Shown here piece after piece: positions 11,018 to 22,860 of a stretch of 64,000 nt of DNA (positions are counted from its first letter, which is position 1; every line of letters starts with the position of its first letter). Origin of the DNA: Ascarosepion bandense. Lineage: Eukaryota; Mollusca; Cephalopoda; Sepiida; Sepiidae. The DNA lies in contig JBBBDQ010000443.1 in the NCBI GenBank assembly GCA_037127315.1, positions 89,501 through 153,500 on the forward strand. The letters are read 5' to 3'. The notes under the pieces are model-generated. The model made no database searches. It had not been told where the DNA came from and was given only the letters and a program-made list of their open reading frames with translations. The translations under genes and the position numbers were made by a program.

Positions 11018-11535
11018 CTTAGTGAGTTTAAGTTTTGTTTAACAGCATATCAATCTCTGTGGGTTATTTAATGCCAAAAAGGTGGGGTTTTAAGGTATTT
11101 TTTTTAATATTTGGTTCTAGTGAGAAGGTTGATTTAGTCAGATTTTAATGAAAATTTTTTGTTTTTATTCTTTTTTATTTTAGAAAACTGAAAATGTCTT
11201 CTAATTTCGTATCCAAAAATGTTTTGCTGAGAATAATGTTTTTCCTTCAAAAATGTTTTATGGCAATAATTTTTTTTTCAAAAATGTATATTTTTCTATA
11301 AATGTCTATTTTTATGTATATATTTCTAAAAAAGTGTATTTTTATTCTTTCGTAGTGTTTTGACCACAGTTTGAGGGATTAACTATTTACCTATAGTTGG
11401 GACCCTAACAGGTGCTGCCACTTCAGATCAGGGTGGACCTGGGAACAACAGCAATTAAGAGGTTGTTCCAGGCTCCTCACAACCTCCCAATCAGAGACCT
11501 TTTGCTGGATGCAGTTTACCATCATGTTCAGCACC
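11018..11535 (-). mobile_element. Retroposon X, copy 1
   Basis: A family of about 500 bp, with 5 copies in this window. On the plus strand it runs from GAGTTTAAGTTTTGTTTAAC, through TGGGTTATTTAATGCC, internal 33-36-bp repeats (CAAAAATGT...), GGGTTAACTATTTRCC and CCCTAACAGGTGCTRCCACT, to GATGCAGTTTACC. The shared 3' tail with the 5S-tRNA SINEs implies that the minus strand is the sense orientation. Confidence 0.85.
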
Positions 11536-11544
11536 GCTGTCACT

Positions 11545-11720
11545 TGGTGGTTGTTAACAACAATTTCTTTGTAGTTCCTATTCTTCGTATAGCTTCTTTT
11601 ATACATCACATGCTCTATCCATCATATTTTTGTCATTCATTGAATAATCATATTTCTGTTGCTTCAAAATCTTTCTTCATCTGTGACAAAAAGTATCCAT
11701 CATTTACTGCTGTGTAAGAG
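11545..11720 (-). pseudogene. RTE-like LINE fragment
   Basis: The minus strand encodes SQMKKDFEATEI-LFNE, matching the SSQMKxxxEATEMxxYRRML block of the RTE copies at 33.4 and 54.5 kb. Only about 50 codons remain. Confidence 0.55.
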
Positions 11721-12010
11721 AAAAGACATGCAACAGTTGTCTAGCACTATTCTTCTGTGTTTCTAGTTATATTTTTTCATCTCTTAATATTTTGATAGCT
11801 TTTGAAAGACATTTTGCACTATTCCAATATGCCTTTGGTTTTCTATGGCACTTTCTGTTATCTGTAGTTATTTGGAAATTAATGGAACATCATTTCAACA
11901 ACAGTGTGTGTATGTGTGTGGTGTGGGGGAACTGAGTTATAAACAAAAAGCATTAAGATGGCAATCAACTCAGACCTGTTTTCATTCAAAAATCTCATTT
12001 TAGAATGAGA

Positions 12011-12719
12011 CTAGCAGTATAGCCCAGCATTGCTTGGGTGTAATGAAAGCTTTAAAACTAATCCATGGTCCTGGAGCTCAGAATCTTTGGACATTGGCAC
12101 GAAAGACTAAAAAGCAATAGTTGTTTCCAATAGTTAAAGCGAAACCTTAGACTGAAAGAAAAATGAATGGATGTAAGTCAAATTTTGATTATCTGGTATC
12201 AATATCAAATAAGTTTTTTTTGTCCTAAACTGAATTTTGAAGGCTAAATAAGTCATCTGAGTAAATGGTATCATGGCTGAGACTAAGAACTACAATTATA
12301 CCTACTTAAAGCCAAACCCAAAGCAAAAACTAAAATAAAAGGGCTGAAAAAAATACAAACATACAGGCAGATAAACAGACACACACAAACATCTGGCCTT
12401 TTATATATATATATATATATAAAAATCAATTTTCTGCACTATTGTAAGAACTGCAACCTTGAAACTTCTGAATTATCGTTTCTTATGTCTTTGTCTATGA
12501 GTGTATCAAATTTGATTAAAATCGGACCACTCCTTCTATAACCCGATTTTTTCGATTATTGATATTTATCGGGGGTTGTACTATAAGCATCTGTGAGTGT
12601 TCTTAGCTAGGTTTTGACACAAAACCTAGCTAAGAACACTCACAGATGCTTATAGTACAACTGTGTATATTTTCAAGAAAACCGGTTCAGCCGTTTCGGA
12701 GTCTATAGGTAACGGACAC

Positions 12720-12750
<31 letters not shown>

Positions 12751-12786
12751 CACAAAGACAAAGTTCCATTTATAAATAAGTTTAGA
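12011..12786 (-). mobile_element. Helitron-like non-autonomous element, copy 1
   Basis: Read on the minus strand the element begins TCTAAACTTATTTATAAATG and ends GGGCTATACTGCTAG. It is flanked by A on the 5' side and T on the 3' side, as Helitrons are, with a CCCA...TGGG hairpin just before the 3' end. There is no coding capacity. It contains a 42-bp perfect inverted repeat (12575-12661), a CAGA microsatellite near 12720 and a TA tract near 12405. Other copies: 41219-41947 and 61114-61582. Confidence 0.78.
12575..12661. repeat. 42-bp perfect inverted repeat inside the Helitron-like copy
   Basis: The arms 12575-12616 and 12620-12661 are exact reverse complements separated by 3 bp. Only the right arm corresponds to sequence in the other family members; the left arm replaces the sequence expected there. 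Confidence 0.95.
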
Positions 12787-12854
12787 TTCATTATTTTAAA
12801 GACATTTCTTTCTTATTATAAAGCAACAAACATATTTTTATCTCTTCTTCGACA

Positions 12855-12945
12855 TCCCCTGTTTTCTCATTGTAACCCCACTGTGCACCAGTGGCATTTC
12901 TGCCTTGTTGCCAGGTGAAATGATTATAAAAAAATACATTAGTTT
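12855..12945 (+). mobile_element. LINE 3' tail remnant
   Basis: CATTGTAACCCCACTGTGCA, then CCAGTGGCATTTCTGCCTTG, then GGTGAAATGATTATAAAAA match the tails at 26.25-26.31 and 45.6 kb. Confidence 0.65.
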
Positions 12946-13199
12946 TTACAAGTGAACACACACAATTTCACTGTGTAATTCTCTTATATCAACACCATAG
13001 AAACAATTTCAACAAAAACAGGTTGATTTAGAGAATTGTGAAAATTTAAACAAAGAGATTCAATTCTTAATTTATTAACAAAGTGAATATACATTGTGAA
13101 AATGGCTATTTTTGTAAGTTATAAAAAATATATTCACTCAGAATGTGTTCTTTGTCTAATGAGAATATAAATACTTAATGAAATCCAAGTTTTGCTATT

Positions 13200-13211
13200 C
13201 ATTCAAGTATA

Positions 13212-13264
<53 letters not shown>

Positions 13265-13266
13265 GC
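13200..13266. repeat. TA then CA microsatellite
   Basis: About 45 bp of TA followed by about 16 bp of CA. Confidence 0.95.
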
Positions 13267-13351
13267 ATTAATTTACAGTCCCATTGATCTGTAATAATTG
13301 TACAAAAGAATCATGTGACTGGTAAACACAAAAATAACCTAATTCAAATTT

Positions 13352-13500
13352 GTTATTTATGCTAATGTATTAAATCTGTCATTTATGCTAATGTATTAAA
13401 TCTGTCATTTATGCTAATGTATTAAATCTGTCATTTATGCTAATGTATTAAATCTGTCATTTATGCTAATGTATTAAATCTGTCATTTATGCTAATGTAT
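13352..13500. repeat. 26-bp tandem repeat, about 6 copies
   Basis: The unit CATTTATGCTAATGTATTAA plus ATCTGT is repeated almost without change and abuts the head of the next SINE. Confidence 0.95.
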
Positions 13501-13805
13501 TTGCATTGTGGCACAGTGGATATCGGCTCGAAACGAGAAATCGGGGAGCCGAGTTTGAATTCCAGTTGAATTCATTGCATTCATTTACGTGCAAATACCT
13601 TTGGAAAAGGTATTAATCCGTTTCTTCCTTCCAGTTATGGGTTAAATAACAGGACAGATTGGGTTCTATAGCCTTGGCTAGTAACCAGTCTACCGCAAAA
13701 AGCAATGGCAACCTACTACGGGATAATCTTCTGCCCAGTCAGTCATGTCTCTTTCGAGACATGATCACCCAAGCGTGTTTCACACATGGCATTTAACTGA
13801 CTGAT
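13500..13805 (+). mobile_element. tRNA-derived SINE, well preserved
   Basis: The head carries box A-like TGGCACAGTGG and box B-like GAGTTTGAATTCC. The body has GGGTTCTATAGCCTTGGCTA and the CAACCTACTACGGGATAATC block. The tail has GAGACATGATCACCCAAGC and ends at CTGACTGA. These two boxes are the internal RNA polymerase III promoter expected of a tRNA-derived SINE. Confidence 0.92.
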
Positions 13806-14069
13806 TTGCCAGCACTCACTGAATGATATCCGAGTTTAATTATTTCATGAATACTTTAGAGTAGCAGCACTTTCTATACCATTGGTCAAAACTTTAATTG
13901 GGGCCACAGGGATGCTTGGAAATATGAGTAGATAGGTTTACCTATTGTCCAGTTCATACACCTTCCCAGTCTTTTGGACAGGAGTAGAGGTTTATCCCTT
14001 GTTTCCTGTTTAGGATTGAGTTTCTGGTTAATTTGTAAGTTTACTTTCACACTATACTTCTAAGAAGTT

Positions 14070-14240
14070 GGAAGAGAGTTCCAAAAGTACAATAAAAGTA
14101 CCTGCTAGCAAAGAACTTACCGTTATATCTAACCACATCAAGTGTTAAATGATGATACCTTTCCACCAATTTAGCAGTACACTTAAATTCATAAAGTTTT
14201 GGTCTAGGTATACAAAGTGCATCTTTCAAGACAACTGAAA
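14070..14240 (-). repeat. Interspersed relative of the 135-bp repeat at 44.5 kb
   Basis: AGTGTTAAATGATGATACCT, CCAATTTAGCAGTACAC and TTAAATTCATAAAGTTTTGG align with the units at 44456-44752. Confidence 0.7.
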
Positions 14241-14281
14241 GCCATCAAAGAAACACAGAGATTACTCTTCGTTAATGAGAA

Positions 14282-14402
14282 GGTTATGGCCTATCACGTT
14301 GAATACACCAGTTCTCGCTTGATCACCAAAGTTAAGCAATATTGAACTTGGTCAGTACTTAGATGGGTGACTGCTTGGGAATACCAGGCACTGTAAGCGT
14401 TC
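14282..14402 (+). repeat. 5S rRNA-like head of a composite SINE
   Basis: About 120 bp reads as a diverged 5S rRNA: CTATCACGTTGAATACACCA, then TCACCAAAGTTAAGCAATAT, then GGTCAGTACTTAGATGGGTG, then ACTGCTTGGGAATACCAGGC and CACTGTAAGC. These are the full set of 5S landmarks, including the internal promoter boxes A, IE and C. It runs directly into a tRNA-SINE head, so it is a SINE module rather than a functional 5S gene. Confidence 0.9.
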
Positions 14403-14575
14403 AGTGACGGATGTGCATTGTGGTGCAGTGGATATTTCAGTTGAGTACCCTGCATTCACTTAAGCACCGGTAACCTTGGGGAAGGCATTAATCCATCACA
14501 TTCCTCCAGTTACGGGTTAAATTACAGGATGGGGCCTGGAGGCAACCCATCTAGTGTTGGTGTCACAATAAAAAC
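14403..14575 (+). mobile_element. tRNA-like unit and body of the composite SINE (truncated)
   Basis: Directly after the 5S module come GGATGTGCATTGTGGTGCAG and TGGATATTTC (box A region), then a deletion removing box B, then TTGCATTCACTT-like sequence and the CCAGTTACGGGTTAAATTAC body block. The 3' part is unlike the main SINE and stops near 14575. Confidence 0.85.
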
Positions 14576-15211
14576 CCCCTTGGTAGCCCTGGTGAAGCAT
14601 CAAGTATTCAGCTATTTGACAAGATTATGAATTTTGCTACAAACTGTGCCAGGGTTCCAAATGCACAGGGAATAGTAGGGAGTTCTATCTCGGCCAAGGC
14701 CACAAGATGACGACATTGCTGCAAGTAGAGGATCTTGATTACTCTAATGTCTTTCCCAAATTGGTCTCGGTTGCATTCATATCACTTCTTTGTGGTGTAC
14801 TTTGTCAAGTGCTTTTGCCTAGTTTATAAAACACAGGTACACTTCCTATTTTATTTGTATTGTCCTTTCTGATGACATTCTAAGTTTAAGTTACAGGCAT
14901 GATTAAATCTATATTAGATCAGAAGAGTTAAGTGTCTATTACACACTGCATGTGCATATGTAATGTATGTGCATATGTGCATATGTAATGTATATGCTGA
15001 TATCATCTGTGTTGTGTATGAGTGACATACATATGCTCATATCAATTAATGTATACACATGTAATAAATCTGACCATCAATGGAAATAATACATTCCCTA
15101 CCCACTCAGTTTTCACAATCCATATTCTGGGCTGAGAGATATCAAAGTTGGAGATAACAACAAAAAATATCAGATAATTATAAGATTTTGTTGAACTGTT
15201 TGGAAATTATT

Positions 15212-15762
15212 CAGTTGTTTGAGTTTTGTTTAACACCATATCAATCTCTGTGGGTTATTTAATGCCAAAAAGGTGGGGTTTTAAGTTGTTTTTTTTTTTA
15301 ATGTTCGGTTATAGTGAGAAGGTTGATTTAATCAAACTTTAATTTTTTTTGTTTTTATTCTTTTTTTAGTTGTTTAGAAAACTGAAAATGTCTTCTAGTT
15401 TTGTATTCAAAAATGTTTTGCTGAGAATATTTTTTTTCTTCAAAATTGTGCTATGGTAATAATTTTTTCTTCAAAAATGTATTGTTGGTAATATTTTTCC
15501 TTTAAAAATGTATATTTTTTATATAAAAGTCTATTTTTATGTATATATTTTTATAAAAGTCTATTTTTATACTTTCATAGTGTTTTGATCCCAGTTAGAG
15601 GTTAACTATTTGCCCATAGCTGAGACCCTAACAGGTGCTACCACTCCAGGTCAAGGTGGACATGGGAACAACAGCAATTAAGAGGTGGTTCCATGCTCCT
15701 CACAAACTTCCAATTAGAGGCCTTGCTGCCAGATGCAGTTTACCGTCATGCCCTGGACACTT
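15212..15762 (-). mobile_element. Retroposon X, copy 2
   Basis: Same layout as copy 1, from TTTGAGTTTTGTTTAACACC to GATGCAGTTTACCGTCATGC, with four degenerate internal A/T-rich repeats. Confidence 0.88.
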
Positions 15763-15769
15763 ATTCAGT

Positions 15770-17697
15770 TGTAATTAAAAATACATTTTAAAGGTTTTAA
15801 AAAAAAAAAATGTAGATATATTTTTAGTTTTATCAGTGAATTAAAATAGACATGCAGATAATTTGAATGAAACCGAAAGAGTGTGATGATGGCAACTTTC
15901 ATTGTTTTTCCTGGCAACAATTCCTGGGTAACAGGAAAGGAGTATAGGCTAACATTTTAAATTAAGTTTTATGATGTCATCTGTATTTAAATATATTTTC
16001 TTATAAATGATGTATTTTAAATGAACAGTTTCAAATTTGATCACTGAGCTATCAATGAAGTGATTGATACCAAACTAGTAAAATATGATGAAAATGCAAA
16101 AATTCATTTGTACGGATTTTGTGTGGCAAATAATTTCTATCGACAAGACAGAAAGTAAATCTATCAGACAAGAACAACAAACAATTGAGATGTGGGTGGA
16201 AAACAAAATAACCTTTAAAGGTCAGAGTAATCAACATAGTCAAGTAGAACGAGAGAACTTCACAGAAATCAACTTGAACAAATCAATTTCTATAACTACA
16301 GGTGAAGAGTATAATAGATAAATTTACAAATTAAAAATTATAGTGTGTATATAAAAGGTCGACATGAAAATTTAACATCAATAATTGCTTGAAGAACATT
16401 GCAAACACCTCAGCAAATACACAAACACTTTTTTTTTTTTTTTTTACATACATGTGAAAGTATATGTGTTATCCTGCCCTCATCAGCCGCCAACCAGCAG
16501 AGGTTACTCAGTTTCAGTGGTTAAGGTGGTACTTCTACCCCTGGGGTTACCAGCAGCTTTTGCTACCAAACAGGGTATTGTCATTTTCTTGCAATTTAAA
16601 AAAAATTTTTTTTTTACAACTGGAAGTTAGATTTTCAAAGTTGGGTCAAAAGCATTTGCTTTTAATTATTAATCAATACACAATGCGTTCTTAGCAAACA
16701 TTAACAATGGAAGGTAAACAGATGTTTCAAGTCAGAAGTAGCATTGTGTTTATTTTAGATCTTGACCAGATCCAACTCAATGACTGTTAAGCTGTGGTTT
16801 AAAAATGATGTGAAGCACTTCAGGCTCTGGCCAGTGATGCCCACCTTCAAAAAGAAGGAAACGATTGACTGTCCAAGGAATCCACAGCAAGATAGCACAA
16901 TATATTCATCCCTTTTCTACACAGATGGATCACAGTGATTCGTCGTGGTTTTTCTTTCACTCATGCACCTCCTCCCTGTTCCCGTCCCACGGAATTGTTA
17001 ATTCTACTCAAAGAACAATTAAAAAAAATTTGAGAAACATTCAAATTTAACAAATGAGGGACTGATCCATACAAATTTGGAAGCTCATACCAAATTATAT
17101 GAAGCCCAGTTTTATTTTGCTTAGCTGAGGGCATTGAATTCTAAATTATGTGTGAATGTTTCAAACATTTGGGGAAGCCAGGTATTCCAGCCTTCTGGAC
17201 AGCTGTGTCTATATAATGGTTACCTAACAGGATGTCTGCCATATGACAGGCAAGAAACCCCAAAAATATTTTCCCCTCGACATTCAAGAGGAAGCTCAGG
17301 CAGAATTTTGCAATGCCTTTCGCATTCTTTTCCTTAAGTATCCAAATATTATCCACCATTCTTGTCGTACAATATCTTGCTTCTATGCCCACTGGAGGAG
17401 GATGCTGAGTGACTTGAGAATGTTTGAACAATTCTTATCTAACTTGTAGGATATTCCAGTTATTCCAGGTGTACTACTGGCAAGATATTTGCAGATGGAT
17501 CCCTAAATTTTTTAGCTTTAGTTTGCTGTCATTAAACACGACTTCTGGATCTTGGGGCCTAAAAAAGGTCATTCATAGGAGGGACTGGAACTTCTTTCTA
17601 AGCATCGTAATATGTCATCCTTAAGTGGTTCTTGAGTTCCTTTGCTGGTACATTGAGTTTGCTTTTAGTCTTGGTGAAAAGCTTTTTAGCAAAAGTC
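15770..17697. other. No gene recognised
   Basis: Several overlapping 60-96-codon frames on both strands at 16.05-17.8 kb overlap each other, and none shows a domain. I treat this as intron. Confidence 0.45.
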
Positions 17698-18012
17698 TAG
17701 GATGTGCGTTGTGGTGCAGTGGATATCGACTTGGAACAACAAATCGGCATGCCAAGTTCGAATTCCAGCTGAATTCCTTGCATTCACTTATGCACAAATA
17801 CCCTTAGGAAAAGTATTAATCCATCTCTTCCATCCAGTTATGGGTTAAATAATAGGATAGATTGAGTTCTATAGCCTTGGTCGGCAACCAGTCTACTGCA
17901 AAAAGTAATGGCAACCAACTGCGTGATAATTTTATGCCCAGTCAGTCATGTCTCTTTTGAGACATGATCGTCCAAACGTGTATCACGTATGGCACTCAAC
18001 TGACTGACTGAC
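17698..18012 (+). mobile_element. tRNA-derived SINE
   Basis: Near full length: GGATGTGCGTTGTGGTGCAG head, box B-like AAGTTCGAATTCC, GAGACATGATCGTCC tail, and ACTGACTGACTGA end. Confidence 0.92.
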
Positions 18013-18014
18013 TA

Positions 18015-18880
18015 AAAATTATTGTAAAATAATTTTTGAGACTGTTGTGTTTTTTTAAAACAATTTTTTTCTTTTGGTTCTCAGCTCTGGAGATAACTAA
18101 GATCCTTTCTTTAATATCCTTAAGCAGATTAAGACCTGACCTTTCATGAATTGGAGATTCTTTGAGTCGGTGCTTGATAACTCTCTGCCCTGCTTTTAGT
18201 CAACCCTTTCTGAATGTTATTTATTTGGTCACGTCTCTTCTTTCCTATCCACTCTTATAGTTGCTACACTAAACCACTCAAGACAAACCTAATGCACAAC
18301 TCTGCAGAAAAATCTGATCTTCTGGCTAATGGGACCCCTTAGATGGGTGGTTAGTATTAATGAGAGTTCTTGATCAAGACATGAACAAGTAGCTCTCTGA
18401 CTGCCTTTGGGTCACTGTTTTTTTATCAAGATTTATAAGCATGACTTGAAAACATATGTTGACAGTAGACAATCTAAGTTTTATATAAATGTGTAAATCT
18501 TGCAAACGTATGTTGACAGAAGGCAATCTATATTTTTTAATGACATAAGTCTGTCTTGAAAATGTCAGCAGCAGGCAATCTAATCTGTTTCCAAAAGACA
18601 TATCAATATGTCCACAGCAAGATAAATGGTAAGAGATGAACACAGAAAAAAAAGCAAATTATAATAATGAATATCAATTCTTTCAAACTAGCTGAAAAAG
18701 CCTCCCTATATTTAAAATTTTAACCTTGTTCTTGTAGAAGGTTGAAATAGAGCCTTTAGTTTAATAAGAAATCATGAAACTATGCATTTATTGAATAATC
18801 CTTTCTTTAAAATATCATCATTTTAAAGCCGTGGACCATATTTCATGCCCCATCCCAAATGAATCAACTAACAGCATTTA
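18015..18880. other. No gene recognised
   Basis: 18420-18610 has three degenerate repeats around TGTTGACAGTAGACAATCTA-like sequence. Otherwise featureless. Confidence 0.4.
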
Positions 18881-19175
18881 TGCTTTTTCTTCTGAGGCCA
18901 ATTTACTGATGAGAAGGGGATTATGTTGACAACATAGGTATTTGTAGTTGGGATAAGAATGACCTCGAAAAAAATAAAAAAAAAAAAAAAAAAGACAAAG
19001 TCAACATCTTTTACCAAATGTTCCTAAAAATAGGACTGAAGATAAACATTACCAAAACAGAAACTATGATCTGGAATTGAAATGAAAGCAGTAATGCACC
19101 ATACCCTGATTCCATCATAAAAATTCAGGATGTGAAATTAGTAAATTGAACATCGAATAGGCTGCACAAGAGGTA
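18880..19175 (+). pseudogene. RTE-like LINE RT fragment
   Basis: DYVDNIGI (a decayed YADD box), then LKINITKTETMIWN, then SNAPYPDSIIKIQDVKLVN follow the order of the RT palm/thumb region in RTE LINEs. The last 135 bp form one arm of a long inverted repeat. Confidence 0.65.
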
Positions 19176-19360
19176 GTTTCATATATATATATATATATAT
19201 ATATATTCAGTCTATATATATGAAACTACCTCTTGTGCAGCCTATTCGATGTTCAATTTACTAATTTCACATCCTGAATTTTTATGATGGAATCAGGGTA
19301 TGGTGCATTACTGCTTTCATTTCAATTCCAGATCATAGTTTCTGTTTTGGTAATGTTTAT
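19042..19360. repeat. Perfect long inverted repeat (139-bp unique arms) with TA loop
   Basis: The arm 19042-19180 is identical to the reverse complement of 19222-19360, base for base by eye. The centre is a TA tract interrupted by TTCAGTC. The left arm continues naturally from a LINE fragment; the right arm is the inverted copy. Confidence 0.95.
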
Positions 19361-19523
19361 ATATATATATATATATGTATGTATGTGTGTGTGTAAGCAT
19401 TAGAGGTAGTTTCACCCAACACCACAAATTGCTACAAAACCAAAACACCAACCTAACAATTTTAGTTATGTCAGATTGAGACTTTTATATCAATGTCATG
19501 CAAGGTGTCAAACCTGTTTAGAA

Positions 19524-19563
<40 letters not shown>

Positions 19564-19568
<5 letters not shown>

Positions 19569-19760
19569 GTAAATAGACTAAACTATCGCCCGGTTCATAC
19601 TCCACCCACGTCTATTGAACAGGTGAAGAGGCTCATCCCTTGTTTCCTGTTTAGGATGCAGTTTCCAGTTTTCTCTTTTCCAATCTTTTCACTCCTATGT
19701 AGCCCCCTGCACATCAGTGGCATTACCGCCTTGCTCGGGATAATATGATTAAATAAATAA
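19564..19760 (+). mobile_element. SINE-like element with LINE-type tail
   Basis: Full-length relative of 7920-8120: ACTATCGCCCGGTTCATACT, GAGGCTCATCCCTTGTTTCC, TAGCCCCCTGCACATCAGTG, then an ATGATTAAATAAATAAA end. It sits at the end of a TA microsatellite (19526-19564). Confidence 0.8.
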
Positions 19761-19764
19761 AAAA

Positions 19765-20465
19765 ATAAAAACAAAAATGGTATGCAGGGAAAATCCCAAA
19801 ACAGATCTTATTAGTATTAATCTCATTAATATTAAAAATGATCCTAGTAGAGGGCTCGATGTAAATAGTGTTATTTATTTACAGATTGAAATATGCGTAT
19901 TTTCAAATAAAACTCTGAAAATTACATATGCTGTATGGCCATTTCAGCAAGGAAAAGCCTCACTTCTTCAGCTGCAAAAAATTCATTTATTATGTAAATA
20001 CAGTACAAAATTCATTTACTTCAAGTTTACATGGCAAAAAAAAAAAAGATAATATCAGAAAGAATAATGGGAGGGATGTTAAAAGTGAGAGTATATTTTG
20101 TTAGAAGGTTGTTGTCTAGACATTGATATAGGGGGTAGGGAAAAAGGGGAAAAGAAAAGTAATGAGAGACGGTGAAAGGGATTCAAAACATTGAAATGAC
20201 TTTTAGATTACATCTTTATTCTGGTGCTACTTTTTCTTCTTTCTTTCCCCCATCCATCTCTTTAACTTGTTCCCTGTCTACCCCTCTGTTGTCTTTTTTC
20301 CTCTTATTTAGGTTTTTCCTTTTCCCCCCACTTACTTTCCTGTACCACACTTAATTTTTGATTTAACATTGTTGTAAACTTCCAGTAACTGTATTTATAT
20401 AATAAATTAATTTTTTGCCACTGAAGAAGTGAGGTTTTTCCTCACTGAGAGATTATATATATATA
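19765..20465. other. No gene recognised
   Basis: Open frames here (19777-20052, 20172-20354) are low-complexity. A short complementary pair (AAAAGCCTCACTTCTTCAGC / TGAAGAAGTGAGGTTTTTCC at 19954 and 20422) could form a distant stem. Confidence 0.4.
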
Positions 20466-20798
20466 TATGTCATCTGCAGACAGATCTGTTTTGCTGTATC
20501 ACAGCTCATCAGTACGGTAAGACATCCGATTGCTTTTTACCCAGGATTGAAACCCGACCGAATTGGCGTCAGTCAGTGATTCTACCTCTGAGCTATGGGT
20601 GGTTGGTAGGTGGAGGCAGACTTTTAGCATGTGGTATATCATGTATACATATGCCAACAGCTGAGAGTGTTCTAATTCATTACTGAATGAACGATACGTA
20701 GATGCTAGAGTAGCTACTGTTTTTGCAAAGTCTACCATTCTTCCAGAGCTCAATTAGGGTATGAGAGCGTCAATATTGTTGGGTGAAACTACATCTAA

Positions 20799-20800
<2 letters not shown>
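20466..20800 (-). mobile_element. Second tRNA-like SINE family (microsatellite-flanked)
   Basis: The reverse complement contains ATAGCTCAGAGGTAGAATCA and, downstream, GGTCGGGTTTCAATCC. This resembles tRNA A and B boxes at tRNA-like spacing. A diverged copy lies at 42902-43080 with the same CAGACAGATCTGTTTCGCT edge. Both copies abut TA tracts. The right end GGGTGAAACTACATCTAATG also occurs in 19385-19440 and 22530-22580. Confidence 0.65.
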
Positions 20801-21488
<688 letters not shown>

Positions 21489-21489
21489 A

Positions 21490-21684
21490 AATTTCTTGCT
21501 TAGTGTCTCGGAACATACTGTGCCTCCCGGTAATTTTTTTTTTTTTTTCGAACCTCCCCTTCCCCACTTGGGTTAGTCTTTGCTAGATGTGTCTATTTAT
21601 TTGATTAGTCGTTGGTCTGCCTTTGCCCTGACGAGCCATTGTGCGAAACCACGGTAGGTCTTGGCGATCTTGCGATTTTTTGTC

Positions 21685-21719
<35 letters not shown>

Positions 21720-22281
21720 TATGATTATTGAAACTTAGCATACGCCAGAACAACCAATATTCCCCCATAGCCCAACACTTCAATCAACCCGGACACACAT
21801 TAGAAAACTGCAAATGCTTACTAATAGACTCTGATTTTAGTTCTACACACTCACGCAGAAAGAAAGAAAAATACTGAATTTTAAAATTAAATACACACAG
21901 GCTAGGGTTAAATAGGAACTTGGGTGTTTTGAATTTTTATAAATATTTCAATAGTTAAACATTTTTTAGATACATTTAAAAATTTTTTTCTCTAAAACAA
22001 AATTTATAAGTATTATTAAAGATAGGTTTACGTTTACAAATATTTAAAACAATCTGTCGCTTTCTGCGTCATGTGATGTAAACAATCTCTTGGATGAACG
22101 CTCTCGCAAAAATGTTTCTAATTTAAATTTTAAAATCATTTGTTTCTGATGAAAGGCCGAGGACGGTCTGAAATATCAAATATAATAATAGAAATAAATA
22201 AATAGTCAAAAAAAATACATTTTTAAACTTACAACTTTTTAGTAGTTTTTCCTATACATATTAAGACAGTATACGTGGATC

Positions 22282-22285
<4 letters not shown>
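21490..22285. other. No gene recognised; contains a TA tract at 21686-21716
   Basis: 21490-21680 is relatively GC-rich unique sequence of unknown type. The rest is AT-rich. Confidence 0.4.
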
Positions 22286-22324
<39 letters not shown>

Positions 22325-22609
22325 AAATAACTAACCTAGAGAGCCAACAAACCTACCAAGGTTTCACCAAATTAGATGTTCAGGGGAAGTAGGCTTTGGG
22401 CTGTGTACTTTGACTGATATTCAAGTGCCTAGGCCGTTCTTTTTTATCACCATTTTTTCCTTCCGCGTATGTGCTCGGAAAGTTTTTTCGAAACGAGTAT
22501 AACAACAAGTTTACGTTTATATATATATATATATATGTGTGCATTAAATGGAGTTTCACCCAACAACACAAACAAATTGCTACAAAACATTAACCTGAAA
22601 ACTCAAGTC

Positions 22610-22860
22610 ACATTCTTAAATAGCTTTGTCAGACTGAGAGATATTATGGTGCCACACCCATTTAGAAAAATCTAAACTGTCAGCAGTATACAACTGCTTT
22701 CTAAGACCAATGGTTAAAAACAACTTTGAGCAAATGAAACCTGTGGATCATGGCAAAGATCAACCTTTTTTGACTGGGGATAATGTAACACAAACAAGGA
22801 CAAACCATTCCTTTAAGGACTTTCAATAACAGCAACAACTAGAAAGGATTCATACCTTTT
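22610..22860 (+). repeat. Interspersed repeat family C, copy 1
   Basis: ATTATGGTGCCACACCCATT, AATCTAAACTGTCAGCAG and TTTGAGCAAATGAAACCTG align with the reverse complement of 47420-47570. Unclassified; possibly a LINE untranslated region. Confidence 0.6.

Noticed and set aside
14282..14402. Functional 5S rRNA gene (also 35111-35235 and 60061-60175)
   Set aside because: Each is diverged from a normal 5S sequence and runs into a SINE; none is in a 5S tandem cluster or followed by a T-run terminator.
16052..17807. Overlapping 60-96-codon ORFs on both strands as a small gene cluster
   Set aside because: They overlap in several frames, lack recognisable domains and splice-supported continuity, and match chance expectation for intron sequence.
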